Part shown: in pieces, positions 20,970-33,745 of the stretch
How the letters are laid out: each line of letters opens with the position of its first letter
Position numbering within the stretch: position 1 is the first letter of the stretch
Source of the DNA: Rhynchosporium graminicola
Taxonomy: Eukaryota > Ascomycota > Leotiomycetes > Helotiales > Ploettnerulaceae
Direction: 5' to 3'
Assembly (NCBI GenBank): GCA_900074885.1
Contig: FJUW01000006.1
Coordinates: 1 to 64,000, forward strand
DNA length: 64,000 bases
Position numbers and translations under genes: made by a program
Notes under the pieces: model-generated
Database searches by the model: none
What the model saw: the letters and a program-made list of their open reading frames with translations, nothing else
What the model was told of the DNA's origin: nothing

Positions 20970-23900
20970 ATGGCTGGATTCTTACGAGGTAAACAAGCTG
21001 GTATTCAGAATGATTTGTCTGCTGGTATTCTTCCAGAATTATTTGCTCCAGATGACCAGGCCCGACATGGAATTAACTCGCAGATTGGGTACGTTCGGAG
21101 TTCGAAGGACCCCCGCGAAAGCTCACTACTAATGGGATATCAATACTCAGGTGTCTGGCATACGATCCTGTTCAATCCCTCCTCGCGATAGGCACGAATG
21201 AGTCGACATTCGGCAGCGGTCAAATTTATGTCTTTGGACAAAGGCGCGTACAAGCCAGCTTCACATTACCCCGCCGAGCCTCCGTCAAGACCCTACAATT
21301 CTGCTCCGACCGCCTCATAAGTCTTGACTCGAAGAACGAAATCATAATATGGGATCTGGTCCATCAGAACAAGGTTGCGGCGTACGCACCTCCAGGAATA
21401 GTGACTTCGCTGGTCACAGACCCTATGCTTGACTGGGCGTTGATTGGGCTACAAAATGGAGAAATCATCGCATATGATCTAGACAGGGAAAAGTTGGCTC
21501 CATTGCGACTGCCTAACTTCTGGAGGGAACGAAGTCCAAGATCTAGAGTGCTATCTATTGTCTCGATGCAATTACATCCGCGGGACATTGGCCAGCTTTT
21601 GATCGGATACAACGAGGGTGCTGTCATATACTCGTTCAAGCAGAACAAACCAATAAAGTATTTCGATTACGAAGTACCAGTAGGATCTCCGGGTGGAAAT
21701 CCGGACCCTCTGTCACATAATACTGTGCGGAAGCCACAACTAGTACACGTGTTTTGGCATCCAACTGGCACATTTATCGGGACAGCGTACACTGACGAGA
21801 GTCTTGTATTCTGGGATCCTAAAGATGGACGCATCGTCATGGCTAGAACCCTGTCGGACTCTCATGTTAACATTCCAGGTCACCAAACAAATAGTTTTGG
21901 GAATACACCTGGGACATTTGCCATAAAAGAACCGTTTTCCAGGATCGCATGGTGCTGTAAGGCTAATCCAGATGATACTGGTATCTTGATCGCAGGTGGT
22001 ATGCCTACCACTGTGACTGAGAATGGACTTTCCTTCCTGGAGCTGGGCCCTACTCCGGTATATTCTACCTCTACGTGGCAGGCTCTTTCCACGCACCTTG
22101 AAGCAAAGCAAACGCATTTGCTTCCCACGCCTCCAGGCGCTGAGATTGTTGATTTTTGTCTCATACCTCGTACTTCGCCTCATTTTGCTGGCGCTCAAGA
22201 TCCAATTGCTGTTATTGCGCTCCTCTCTTCCGGCGAGCTTATCACGTTGTCTTTTCCTAGCGGATACCCAATATCACCTACCAATCAATTCCATCCTTCT
22301 ATTTCGTTTGTTCACCCTTTTATCACCTCAATGTCGATGACTTCAGTTGACCGTACTCGATGGCTGGGTATGGTTGAGAATCGGCAGCAAGGTCCCCAAC
22401 TAGTACGTGGTGGCGCAGAGGGTATCAAGAACTTGAGAAGATACGAATCGCGAAACATTATACAGATGGCCCATGGCGACGGTACGGTTCGTATCTGGGA
22501 TGCTGGCCATGACGATGAGATCGAGAACAGTGCTATGTTACAAGTGGATATTGCAAAGGCGCTTGATCGGTATGGCGATGTGAACATCACTTCGACGAGT
22601 ATGGGATCCAGTACAGGAGAATTGGCCGTCGGCGTCGCTACCGGCGAAGTAGTAATATACAGATGGGGAGCTAATAAGCTGTTCGGACGGGATGCACCAA
22701 ATCCTACGCAGACTATTCCTGGAGGTATCACAGACATCGCATCTCGTGCAGAGTCATCACTGAAGGAAGGCCTGCAACCATTTGTCTTGTACGACATGGC
22801 TAAGGGCCCAATAACCGCGATCAAGATGTCAGAGGTCGGCTTCGTTGCGATCGGCTCTGAAGGAGGTTTCTTGTCTATCATCGATCTCCGTGGTCCAGCA
22901 GTTATATTCAATTCTGCTATGACTGAGTTTATGAAATCAGACAAGCGCAGTAGTTTCATGAAGAAGGGAAGCAGTCAAACATCTAGTGCACCGGATTGGG
23001 CGGTGACCATCGAGTTCGGAGTCATGACTCTCGAAGGAGACAACTATTCTAGTATTGCGTGCTTCGTGGGGACCAATCTGGGCAAAGTCATCACGCTCAA
23101 GATCCTCCCCGAGTCGAACGGTGGCTATACCGCTCAGTTTGCAGGCTTTTCTGCTCTAGCTGATAAAATCATTTCGATTTCCCCGATTGTGGCTGATACA
23201 GGAAGACCTGCGCTAGCTACTGGAGCCGCTGTCGCAGCTTTAAGAAGTGGCCAACAAACGCATGGAACACTTGTAGCTGGTAAGTCCTGAATCGGCCACG
23301 AACTATGCTACGCTGACAGAATGAAGTTAGCCAGACCGAAGCCCGGATCTTCAAGCCAGCAACTGCCAAGGGAGCTCATAAAACCTTCGACGACTTCCTG
23401 TGCGACTCTGCGAACGTAGTAGATTTTGAAGGCCGCGGCCACGCCTTGGTGGGTGTTTTTGGAGACGGTAAAACACGAGCCTACTCGCTCCCAGGACTCA
23501 AAGAGATCAGTGCTGCACCTATTGCCATGCTCGACAGAACGAGAACCACTAACTCAATCGTTACCACTTCTGGTGACATCTTCGGCTGGACTGGTCCATC
23601 AGAAATCGCCATGCTCAGCGTCTGGGGCACTGCTCAAACGCTTCGCAAATCCAACGACAAGATTTTCAATCCTGAGGCTCTAGTCCCGCCACGTCCAACA
23701 ATCTCCAACATGCAATGGATCGCAGGCACACAATACGTCAGTCCCACAGACCTTGATCTACTTATCGGCGGACCAGATCGTCCGCCTAGCAAGCGCATGA
23801 TGGCCGCCGCAGCTGCAGAAGATAGAGCGCGGTCTAGTGGGGGGCCAGGATCCAGTCGAGGAGCACCTAGCACGCTGTCGACGGAGGGATGGGGTGATTA

Positions 23901-24066
23901 CATGACTAGACAGCTGAACGAACGGACGGAGAAGCTGAACATCGCAGAAAATACGACTGATCGCATGCTTGAAAGTAGTCAGGGATGGGCGGATGGTGTG
24001 AATAAGTATGTTAACAAGCAGAAACGGAACATGGTTTTGGGCGGGATCACTGGGAAGTGGTTTTAA
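20970..24066 (+). CDS. SRO7: Sro7/Lgl-family exocytosis protein
   Basis: Exons are 20970-21088, 21151-23279 and 23327-24066, giving 995 aa. The ATG at 20970 opens MAGFLRGKQAGIQNDLSAGI, the usual start of fungal Sro7 homologs; longer frames upstream are not needed. The N-terminal two thirds are WD40-type beta-propeller repeats (for example SGQIYVFGQRRV, NEIIIWDLVH, GDGTVRIWDA, GEVVIYRWG). The C-terminal part (SQTEARIFKPATAKG, FDDFLCD) and the very C-terminus, with LNERTEKLNIAENTTDRM and YVNKQKRNMVLGGITGKWF, resemble an R-SNARE-like tail. In yeast, Sro7 binds the t-SNARE Sec9 and the Rab Sec4 at sites of polarized secretion. Identification is firm; the symbol follows the yeast ortholog. Confidence 0.93.
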
Positions 24067-24386
24067 TGGCATCATGATAGATTATGGAGCAATGGCTGGG
24101 ACGACTGGCGCTATTATCGCAATGTAGGCGTTGAGGTAACGACGGGTCTTTGAAAGGACCTTCCACGAAGTGTTGGCGTTGCTTCGAAATAAACCTCGAG
24201 GCATAATTTTCACAACAGTAATGAGTTCCCCTCTCGTTTACTCGGTCAAGGTGCTAATCTACATTCTGCACAAGATTTGTATAAGCCTGATCTAAGAATT
24301 GCCAACGACACTCATGTTGGGTATGTCCCTCCAGGCTGGACTCTGCTGCCTGTATGGCGCCTCAAGCAGTCGCTACTGAACTGCAT
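24067..24386. other. Intergenic, 3' UTR of SRO7 and nothing else seen
   Basis: A 320-bp gap without any recognisable feature. Confidence 0.4.
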
Positions 24387-25184
24387 CTAGTCTGGCCAAT
24401 GCCAGAATGTAGTGCCAGAATGTAGTGCCAAAATATGCACATTCCGCCGCATGGTCCACCCAGGCCTTAGAGTCCAGACTCGCAGCCCATTTGCAATTGG
24501 AAATACTCTTTCTTTCGTAGTATTGATTTTCTCCAGTGACGTTTGATACCCAACGTTTAGATCAGAATATTCTTTCTGCAACTTGCTGTGCTTTGCTTTT
24601 AGATCCTAAGTTGATCTTCTATTAACTGGATAGAAGGTTCTGTCTCTCTTAGAATGAGCGTGAGGACTCGCGATCTTGACTTCGCTGTTTCTGCGTTCTT
24701 GTTTCTGACACGTCCCAAGGAGGCGGTTAGGACATACATCTACAGTCGACACGCGCATGTCAACACGTTAGTAAGCCGACCCTGGAGGTGAGTCCGCTGA
24801 AAATTCCACTCAAGCAGGGTAGTGGGACTGCGATGGGGTTTTCGGGTGCTCCAATCTCGCCTTTTCAGGTACCGGCGGGGTTGCATTCCGTGTCTCGTTC
24901 CCATGCTCCAAATTGATGCTGCTGCGGGTAACGGTATCTGAATTCGCTTAGATTTCCTCAGTGTTGTTACTTTCACACAATTCGTCTGTACTTACTGAAG
25001 ATGATAGATCCCAGCGACTGCAAGCTCGAAGCTTCTCAAATCCTTGCCCGAGCTTTCCAAAAAGAAACTTCAGTATTTCTTCAATCTTAAATTGTGGTAG
25101 ATTCTTGGCAGTAGGGCGATGAGGAAAGTGCGGTTTCGTGATATGCTGTGTTGCATCGAGGACATGAGATCTGAGGTGAGCCAT
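24387..25184 (-). pseudogene. Possible decayed coiled-coil protein gene
   Basis: Three protein-like segments lie in order on the minus strand. The first (from an ATG at 25184) includes FKIEEILKFLFGKLGQGFEK and ends at a good donor (TCTTCA|GTAAGT). The second reads RNKNAETAKSRSRVL then LILRETEPSIQLIEDQLR. The third, shifted by one base near 24608, continues as DLKAKHSKLQKEYSDLNVGY and TSLEKINTTKE. The last two join smoothly into one heptad-rich coiled coil only if a base is restored, so a frameshift is likely. After that the best frame changes again (WAASLDSKAWVDHAAECAYF). An alternative is a real gene with several unrecognised introns. Confidence 0.35.
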
Positions 25185-26936
25185 GGATTAAATCTCCGTC
25201 TGCGGTTATTTGTATAGTATGGGGCTCAGTCCTTGCGGAATAAATTATCTGCCAATGCTGGTAGTTGAAGGGTTTCTAGGCCACCTCGATAAGCGACCAC
25301 CGATGGCATAGCCTATGTGTGTGCATCGACATGGATGAAAGAACCATATACATTCTGTCCATGGAGACTAGCTAGTGGCAAGTCGAATCGCTCGCGAGTT
25401 CTATCCTTACTATTTAGAACAGACTCAATTTCCTCCAACTACAGATCCTTCCCGACGGATCTCCACCCCTCAAATGCTGGCTTCAGCGAGCCACGCCAGA
25501 GGTGCCAGAGGCGAGGTTTTCTTCACTGGCTTAGGATAGTCAATAGTTGACTTAGCAGCCAATGTCTTCTATCTTCTCGAGAACAGATGTGCGTCAGTTC
25601 CCATCTCTCGCTTCAGGGAAATGTGGGGCCATCATTCGGCTGCGATTTGTTTACTTTTCTGGAATGTGGGGTACACATGGCTTCTGGTTGTATACTGACT
25701 GCGGACGGTTATTGTTCTCAGTGGCTAACAGTCTTTCTTGCAGCGACTGATTGATTTCGCTACGCACTTCACTAAAGAGCTTTAGTACCTGTGCACTCTT
25801 CTCAGTTAGGCCCGTGTCCACCAGGCCAAGGTGTCAGCCATCAAAAAGTTCTGCAGGCCGGCATCATGGTAGTGAATACATCTGAGATTACTATTATGAA
25901 GTATTCACCTGATTTGGGCTATACGACCATCATGTATTATTTTACTGCTGCAGCTGACATCATGAAACAGATTTCTCGGTCTCATGCCATTCCTATGGGT
26001 TGAGCTTCCAGCACTAAGGAGCTGGGCACAGATATTCCAAGTTGAGGGACGTTAAAACGACGGTAATTGATTACTTTACCCTGAAACTCTACATGACAGT
26101 CACCGGCAGCAGAAGTGTTTAAATAATTACGAGAGTCAGAAGAGTATATAATCCGTTGTAGACTTACGATGAAGTCAAAGTCGTTGAGGAACTTCACGAT
26201 ATTACTAATGATCACTTTGTAAAACTTGTCCTGTCTGTCACTTGTTTCTATTATGATCGGTGTACTTCTCGGGGTAGGTTCTCGGCTATAAAAGTGTCTG
26301 CTGATGAGAAAAGGGGAGGAGAGGGGGAGCATAAGCCTATGATGATAGTGCTCTCAACCACGATGATTTTTTTAGCAACTAGGCAAAATGTGTGGAGCGG
26401 ATCATCAGCAATCTCTGACCTCACACGCCAAAGATCAAATTACAGATGTTTATTCACTCCTCGCACACATATTCTTCTAATATCTTAGCTTTGATCCTCG
26501 CCAGCTACCATCAACTGCACCCGATATGCAGGTACGGGAGGTAAAGCCATTTAGGCGAAAATCGCGAAAAGAAATCGGGACTTGGTCAGACGACAACGTA
26601 GAAAGTAAGAAGATTTGTAAGTGCAAGCTTATGGTAAAATCCTTTGAATTGCGGGCGAGAAAAACTTGACTGTAGCCGTAGGTTGTATATGATGATCGAA
26701 GATGCCGATTTATTAATTATTTTGTTCCAGCTGCGTCAAAGAATAAGTCGACTTCCACATTGCAGTTTACATATCCTGTTCGTACTTTTCTGGTAATTTG
26801 AAGTCACTCATCTGCCCATCTAAGATATCTCTAGGTCTCTGTCACCTCAACGAACACCTTCATTTCAAACAAAACATCAGTCCTCTCTCCCCACCTGGAG
26901 GCTCATCCAGCCGGTACTCCAAACATCATCAACATT
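25185..26936. other. Intergenic, 1.75 kb, nothing recognised
   Basis: Only short featureless frames. The last 150 bp before 26937 are C/T- and CA-rich and probably hold the 5' UTR of the hydrolase gene. Confidence 0.4.
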
Positions 26937-27734
26937 ATGTCTATTCCCAAACCAACATTTGTCTTCGTCCCCGGCGCTTGGCATTCCCCAAGCTGCTGGT
27001 CCAAAATTGTCCCCCTCCTTTCAACACACAACTATACTTGTTTAACACCAAACCTCCCATCCACGGTCGGCGATACATCTGTAAAATTCGCAGACGATCT
27101 CGAAGCGGTACGATCCGCTATACTTTCCGAGACGACGCAGGGGAGAGATGTCATTGTCGTAGCGTGGTCGTACGGAAGTCTGCCTGGCGCAAGCGCTATC
27201 AAAGGACTCTCTAAAACAACTTCTAGTCAACGTTTCAAGCAAGGCGGCGAGGACGGGAAGGAGAATGGACATGTCATAGGCCTCGCCCTGATTGCTACCG
27301 GCTTCTGCGCAACCGGTCTTGACTTCCTGACCAGTGGGGGAGGGAAACCACCGCCCTTCTGGACTGCCTCAAAATCAGGCTTCGCAGAATTGACACTTGA
27401 TGCCGACGGTATCAGAGATTTATTCTATCATGACTTGCCCGTCGAAGAAGGTGAGAAATGGGTCGGTGAAGTGACTAAGCAGTCGTTGAAGGCATTGACT
27501 GAGGGAGGAGAGTTGGTGTACGCCGGATGGAAGGATGTTCCTGTATGGTTCTTGGGAACGAAGGGAGACAGAGGACTGCCGTTTAGTGTGCAGGAAATGT
27601 TTGTGGGGATGGCCAGAAATGAAGATGCAGATGTGGTGATGAGGAAGGTGGATAGTGGACATGCGCCTATGCTAAGTAAGCCGGAGGAGACGTTGCAATT
27701 TTTGTTGGATGCTGCCAGGGCGTTTGTCGAATAA
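26937..27734 (+). CDS. Alpha/beta hydrolase (AB hydrolase 1/6 type)
   Basis: Single-exon gene of 265 aa starting at ATG 26937. The first strand and oxyanion region read FVFVPGAWHSPSCW, very typical of fungal alpha/beta hydrolases of the salicylate-esterase-like group. The nucleophile elbow is VVAWSYGS (Ser78), in which the first Gly of GxSxG is Ala. A late Asp in GTKGDRGLPF (about residue 211) and His in VDSGHAPML (about 242) complete a Ser-Asp-His triad. There is no signal peptide, so it is probably cytosolic. The family hydrolyses esters or amides of small molecules; the substrate cannot be read from sequence. Confidence 0.88.
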   Translation: MSIPKPTFVFVPGAWHSPSCWSKIVPLLSTHNYTCLTPNLPSTVGDTSVKFADDLEAVRSAILSETTQGRDVIVVAWSYGSLPGASAIKGLSKTTSSQRFKQGGEDGKENGHVIGLALIATGFCATGLDFLTSGGGKPPPFWTASKSGFAELTLDADGIRDLFYHDLPVEEGEKWVGEVTKQSLKALTEGGELVYAGWKDVPVWFLGTKGDRGLPFSVQEMFVGMARNEDADVVMRKVDSGHAPMLSKPEETLQFLLDAARAFVE

Positions 27735-28904
27735 TATGAGGTGCGCTATGGATTGTGCTTGGATAAACAGGAACCATTGTATGAAATCTATCGTTGAGCT
27801 ATCCTCCTCTCACTTAAATTACAGCGCCTCTTTCCACTCGTAGAAAAGATTGAGCATATGTACCATAGCACGGCACTGCTCCGTAAAGAATACACCTTGT
27901 AAGATGAGAAGCATGACCAGGGCTACCAGTATCCCTTGACCATGCTGAGATAACCCTCAATGTCGCCGCTTCCTTGATAAATATGCACTTGAAAGTACTC
28001 TGAGCCCATGATGGGGAAGTATGAACAAAACTGACATGCGAAGATTTCTGATGAAAACTGCGCAAAATATTGACATCAGGATCTCAGCAGCTGATTTGAG
28101 TGAATCTACTGCCAGAAACCAAGCCTGTATGTACAATACCCTGACATGTCGAAATTAGAACGTTGGAAACTTTCGTGATACACAGAAAATAGACGTAAGC
28201 TCGTTGATGCCTATGGATCCTTTGTTTAAGACCACTCTGGAGGCTCTGCGATACCATCACCCCCTCGTCCAAGGGCTCCATATCCTTATGCCCGTCATTG
28301 AGGCCCACTTGTAGATACACATGTTTCTAATAGATATGCCCTCCTTCGGGTCCTGTCAAGCTATCCATTTAACTCCAAGGTGTCATAAATACCAGTTCAG
28401 CATATCCTCTCAAGAAGCTGCGTGTTTCTTCATCACCAAACACGTGCAAACAGTATCTCTAGACCTGATAAGCGAATGCCGCACTCTCTTAGTGTCTGGT
28501 TTATGAATGCCCGAGCTTCCTGTTTCGACAAGTTGACATAAACCGATATGACGGACAATCTCTACTCCTGCCATCTTGAAAACCAAAGGCCTTGTCTAAT
28601 TCCACCAAGGCGAAGGCCCCTGTTCTGATAGATGCCGGAATTGAGGACAACAATGGGGGTTGAGTTGCCAGTCTACTTTGGGATTTCGCTTTCTTTGGAC
28701 GATTTTGGTCGTGCCGTCAGATAAATCTTCGACTTGAGTGCGAATATATCATGCCGCCTAGTTGCAAGGCTCGGTAACGCTAGAGAGTTGATGTTTTCCT
28801 GCGGAATCGAGCCGGAGAAACAACTTTGATGCTCAGCTTAGCCTGACACCGGAAATGTCCCCTAATAGTTGGAAATCAGGGGAGAGAATGTGTGCAACGG
28901 CAGT
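27735..28904. other. Intergenic between convergent genes, nothing recognised
   Basis: About 1.2 kb without any supported gene; only short frames. Confidence 0.4.
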
Positions 28905-31668
28905 CTACACATTCTCCCCGTCCCTTTTCCTCTCTTTCCTCCTCCTTACCCTCAACCTCTCCCACCACGACACCCTTTTTGGCCCCTCCACACTTCCTTT
29001 CCCCTTCTCTGCCGGCACAGTCGGAGAAATTATATGCTTCATTCCCTTCGGCAATGTCGATTCAATAGAACCATCGTGACTATTGATTTCCTCACCAGAG
29101 ATCTCAATCTGCGGCGGCGTATTGGAAGGAGAGGCTACATCATTTTCCCTTTCCTGATTTCTCATACTGCTAAGAGAAATAGACGATTGTCTTCTGAGCT
29201 CTGTCTGCGCCTTCCGGATTTCAATCGCCTGGGTTGCTTCGTTATGTGAGAACGTGCGCTTTTTGCGGAAGTCTGGGTTGTTGCCGTTATCTCGCTTGGG
29301 GGAGCTATCTTCTAGTAGTAATTCAGGATTGCGGAACAACCAGGCGAGTACGACGTGCCATTTTCGACGCCAGAATTCCATACCGGATGTGGTATTGAGC
29401 GAACCGATGAGCAGGAAGAAAGGCACGCAGACAGCGATCACTAAGGTCACAGGGGCGTCAGTGATGCCTAAATCTGAGAGGGTTTCGACAAATGGACAAG
29501 ATAAATCCCAACATTATATTCAGACATTCAGAAAGAAGATTTTGGAGTCCCCTATTACCTACTAGTGATTGTGAAATCTGTGAACTGGACTTCGTCACCC
29601 ATGTTGGACATGCCGAAGACGGACGTGACGAATGTGAGGGGGAGGAAGAAAATGGAGACCTAGTTTATGTTAGACTTGCCTGAGCTATCTCGATATATTT
29701 ATTTTGATCTTAGACTTACCAATGTCAGAAGTTTAATATTATGACCTTGTAGTATAGTCACAGCAGAAAGCTCCACACTCTTCCTGCTTTCCAGCACCGA
29801 CGTCCCCGAAAACAGTTGATCCCGCAGCGTCCTTATTTCTTTCCTACGATCATCATTCTTCTCAAACAACTTAAGCATGTTCTTAATATCCCTGTCGAAC
29901 TCTTCTTTGAGAGTCGCCATCCGTTTGCGCCAGTAGACATTGCGGTGAGAATCATGGTCGATCATGGGCCAGAGGCTTTTATGTCGGCCTTCCCAGACGT
30001 CGTCAGTGAAGGTGTCTTCGTAAGCGTCCATTATGGCTTTGATGCTGTCGTTCATCAGACCGAGCGTCTGGTAGGCCCAGAAATAGCGGCGAGAGTAGGT
30101 GAATTCCGCGTCTTCGAAAAGGAGTTTGTCTCGGAGATCGCCATTGAACATAAAATCGGCCTATCAAGTTAGCAGTGGATTCAAGTCGCAGGTGGAAGTT
30201 CCTTGATTGAATATAAACAATGCCATTTTATGTTGTGGTCAAAGGACATCTTACCGGTGGTATTACAAGCTTGCTGATCTTAATATAAATATCCTCAAAC
30301 CGCTTTTGTGCATCTCTGAACTCCGCAAGCAAAGTGTTTAAGAAAGCTTCCGGTCCGTTTACATAGTGGTCAGTGGAATCATGACTATCCATGCTGTGTT
30401 TATGATCTGGATAGCATTGGATGCTTAACACCTGCCAGGGAGCCCACGGGTCGTAAACAAAGCCATGTTGAGTCCTTGCCTTTCGGGCCGGGTTCCTCAG
30501 TTTCCTGATGGGATATCCACCTAACGATAATGCGACGACAGAGCTACATCGCGATATTGGAATATGTCCTTCGCCTTTCCTGAGTATTTTTTCGGCTGAG
30601 TCAGAACGTTGCCAGGGCATTGGTTGAACCTCGTCTCCTACGATTGTGAAATAATCGAATTCAAATACGAAGGTGCGCTGTCGACGGTGGTCAGGAGAAA
30701 ATGATCGGTTTAGCATATGTGCCTTTGGTTCCCGGTCAATTGATAGCTGCATGAATTGTTGATGGTACGTACAGTAGACTTGTCCTCTTCCACAAGATAT
30801 TGGAATATCTCATCCATATCAAAGTCCTTATTGTTTGCAAAATGTAGAGCACCAAGCATTATTGGTGAGGGCTCCCGAACAACAGTTATTCGGCCGACTG
30901 CAGGTCTCTGGGGATTCGAGTCCGCATTGAGGTCCTACATCTTGTAAGCCTGGCTCGCTTATTTGTAGGTCAACCAAGTCCTACTTGAATTGCCTGCCAT
31001 ACAGCAGAGTCAATTGATACAGTTCCATCTTTCACAGCCTCTCTCCGAGATAATGGGGCTCCATCCGTCGAAACGTCAAATACTGAATAATGCGAATGAT
31101 GCCAGTTCTCATCCTCAGGATACTTTGGAAATAGCGCAGGATCCAGAAGCCTCTTATTAGAAACGACTGTCTTCAACAATTCCTCTCCATGCTCCTTGAA
31201 TGTGTATGTTTTTAAATGACTCCGCAGATCTTCGTAGTCATATTTGTAGGAGGGTAGAGGGATCTGAACATAGAGATCGTCGTCATTGTCGCTTTCGTCA
31301 CTTTCTCCAGTTACACTACTCTGAATTGTCACAGGCCTTCCTCCATCGAGTTCTGTAAACGACTTCCTGTGTCTTCTTGGGACGGCAATTGATAGCCTTG
31401 GTGAATCAGGAGTTGGTGAAAAAGGTGGAACTGGAGTCAATGGTCGGGGGAAAGTCGACGCTCGGGTTAGCATCAAATTCGAAACTGTCCCGACTGCGGA
31501 TGTCTTTGCCGTGACTGAAGGTGACGAGCTCGAGGTAGGTAAAACTTGGTGGTTGCCGCATGTTTTTTTGGCTAGAGCCTCGTGAATCTGTCGAAAAGTT
31601 GTGAGATATGCTTGGTGTTGCTCATCAAGCCTTCTGAGAAGCTCTTCTGTACTTATTGGCTGCGTCAT
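28905..31668 (-). CDS. CorA-like two-span membrane protein
   Basis: Exons on the minus strand are 31668-30985, 30934-30773, 30722-30255, 30160-29720, 29659-29563 and 29473-28905, giving 806 aa. The start at 31668 (MTQPISTEELLRRL) has a good context; an in-frame ATG at 31725 is possible. The 30772-30723 intron (GTACGT to AAAG, 50 nt) is the least certain. The first half is soluble, with a Ser/Pro-rich segment, acidic patch and RRQRTFVFEFDYFTIVG. Near the C-terminus two hydrophobic spans, IFFLPLTFVTSVFGM (about 588-602) and TLVIAVCVPFFLLIGSL, flank FGMSNM, the fungal counterpart of the CorA GMN signature. A Lys/Arg-rich cytosolic tail follows. CorA proteins carry Mg2+; whether this divergent fungal branch does so is unproven. 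Confidence 0.8.
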
Positions 31669-32744
31669 ATTTGTGTTCAAGGTGTACAAGAAGTCCAAAC
31701 GGGTATGATAGCGGAAGAGATCCACGAGGAAGACTGGAAAGCAGAGGGTGGGCGATCAAGTTTCTATGTGTACGACTTCTTGTAAGGCTTGGCTGAGCCG
31801 TAAGGCTCTTTCGGTAATACTGCAGCACTTGCTATACAGCTTCGGTCACTTTACCTGCTGGACGTATTGTGACTGGGCAACTTGCGCTGCTTATACATAT
31901 GCATCTCCCATGTTAATTCTGCGCCTTATCCGCCCCCTCAATTGCTCAACCGGCTGCCTGTTCCGGCCATAGCCGAGAGAATCGGGCTACAGGCCGCAAC
32001 ATTTCGGGGATAGTTCTTGAGTAATAGTCCCTGTTCAGATCTTCTTGGCTGAAAGCTGAGTGAAGAGTGTGACAGCTGTGCCTGTGTGTCGAAGATTGCC
32101 AACTTTCGAATCCCCACTCGGTGAAGGAAACAATGACGGCTAAGACGGGAAAGGATTCCGCCAAGTTCTTGGATTTCAAACTGCAGATCCAGCCCCCGAC
32201 TTCCAGCCCGTACGTGGCACACGTGACTCGATGTTGCCTCTTCTTGCAGTTTATTGAAGCCGGGAATGAGTGCAACGTTCCAGAATATAAGTTTCTAGCC
32301 TGATACTGCTTACTATTGTTGAAATACCAGGCGGACAGAAGCGAGAATAGTCTGAAGCGTCCTGTCGTTGCTTCGCTAATGCGTATCCTTCCTTGTTTAC
32401 TTCGAAGACCACTCCGTTCCCGTCTCCCTTTGAGATCTCCTGACTGTTGGTTCCGGGATGGAATTCAGCGAGTCCGAAATGTATCACGGAAGATAGAGTC
32501 ATGATTGCATTTCATTTGATGCTTTCAGCGGATCAGCGATTCTCGCGAGCTTGGGTTCGTGCTTGGGTACATAAGCAGATCATTATATCGCGATACTGAA
32601 CAGACACAGAGAATGCAAGGTTGCGTAATCATCATGTATTTCGTATCATCTGTAGAGTGTTTCATCCATAAGGCCTTGTTCGCATCCCTCCCTCTAACGA
32701 AATCTAAACAAAGAATGCCTGTAAAGTCTTGGGGTATCGGAAAA
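31669..32744. other. Intergenic, 1.1 kb, nothing recognised
   Basis: Contains the upstream region of the CorA-like gene and the 3' side of ASF1. No other feature is seen. Confidence 0.4.
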
Positions 32745-33745
32745 TCAGTGAGCCATGACAGCATCCGCAGCCTGGACTGGAACACCGCTGCCACTTGCGA
32801 GAGGCTTCTGAACGCCATCCATATCCATATCAGCATCACCCTCACCTGCGACCTCTTCTTCCTCCTCAAGCTCTTCGTCCTCGCTTCCACTGCTCTCGGC
32901 CTCTAGATCCTCGCTGCCATCATCAGACTCCTCGACTGCGGCATCACCTTCGGGCTCAGCCATCTCGTTGTCTTGATCCATGGCGTCCGGATCAGCAGCC
33001 GCTGCCTCGCCTCTCTCAACGACTTCCTCCTCTTCGTCTTCGGCTTCCTCGGCTCCATATTGATCTCCATCAGCGACCAAGTCGGCCTCGGGCTGCTCAG
33101 GTGGGAATTCGGCAGGGGCGGATGCCTCGGAGTCCCTATAATCAATGTTAGATTTCGTTCCTTTGCATACTGCTGTTGCTAACGTACCATTTGATGGCAA
33201 ATCGAGTCACTCTTGGCTTCTCGGCAAGAACATTTCGGCGGACCTTCTCAAGGATGGGCTTGGCTGGTGGGTCCGCATTGAGTTCCTCAGAGTCGTACTC
33301 ATTGTTGACATAGTATCCGACACGCACGAACTCTCTGCCGTCATATGCGCAGGTGAGTAGAATAACGGTGACACCAAGGATTTCAGCATCTGGGATACGG
33401 CTGGTATTGGGTGGGTCGGCCTCGAAGACGAACTTGTTTACTCCAACTGGAATGGGACCAACAAGTAGAGAGTCGAGTTCTTGGTCATGCTCATCACTTT
33501 TATTGTTAGCGGAGGTTCTCTTTGTTTGCATGTGGAGTACAAACGAAGTGGCAGATCCGACGTAGGTCAACTTCCATTCGAGATCTGCAACTACCATCAA
33601 CTTTCAAGTCCGCTTTGCAAATACGGTGTAGCATACCCTTCTGAAGTGGCTCCAGGCATTCGAAGGTGATCTCAAACTCATAAGAGTCTCCGAATTTTGC
33701 TGGGTTGTTGAGGACGTTGACGCCCAGAAGAGATACGACAGACAT
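32745..33745 (-). CDS. ASF1: Histone chaperone ASF1
   Basis: Exons on the minus strand are 33745-33637, 33584-33188 and 33135-32745, giving 298 aa. The start [20 protein letters not shown] is unmistakable for Asf1. The immunoglobulin-like core (residues 1 to about 169) includes [18 protein letters not shown], formed across the first splice, then [28 protein letters not shown], and [16 protein letters not shown]. The second intron ends with a CTAACATTGATTATAG branch and acceptor. The tail (170-298) is extremely rich in Glu and Asp, as in other fungal Asf1 proteins. Asf1 carries H3-H4 dimers during replication-coupled and replication-independent nucleosome assembly in the nucleus. It is transcribed divergently from RNA14. 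Confidence 0.96.
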
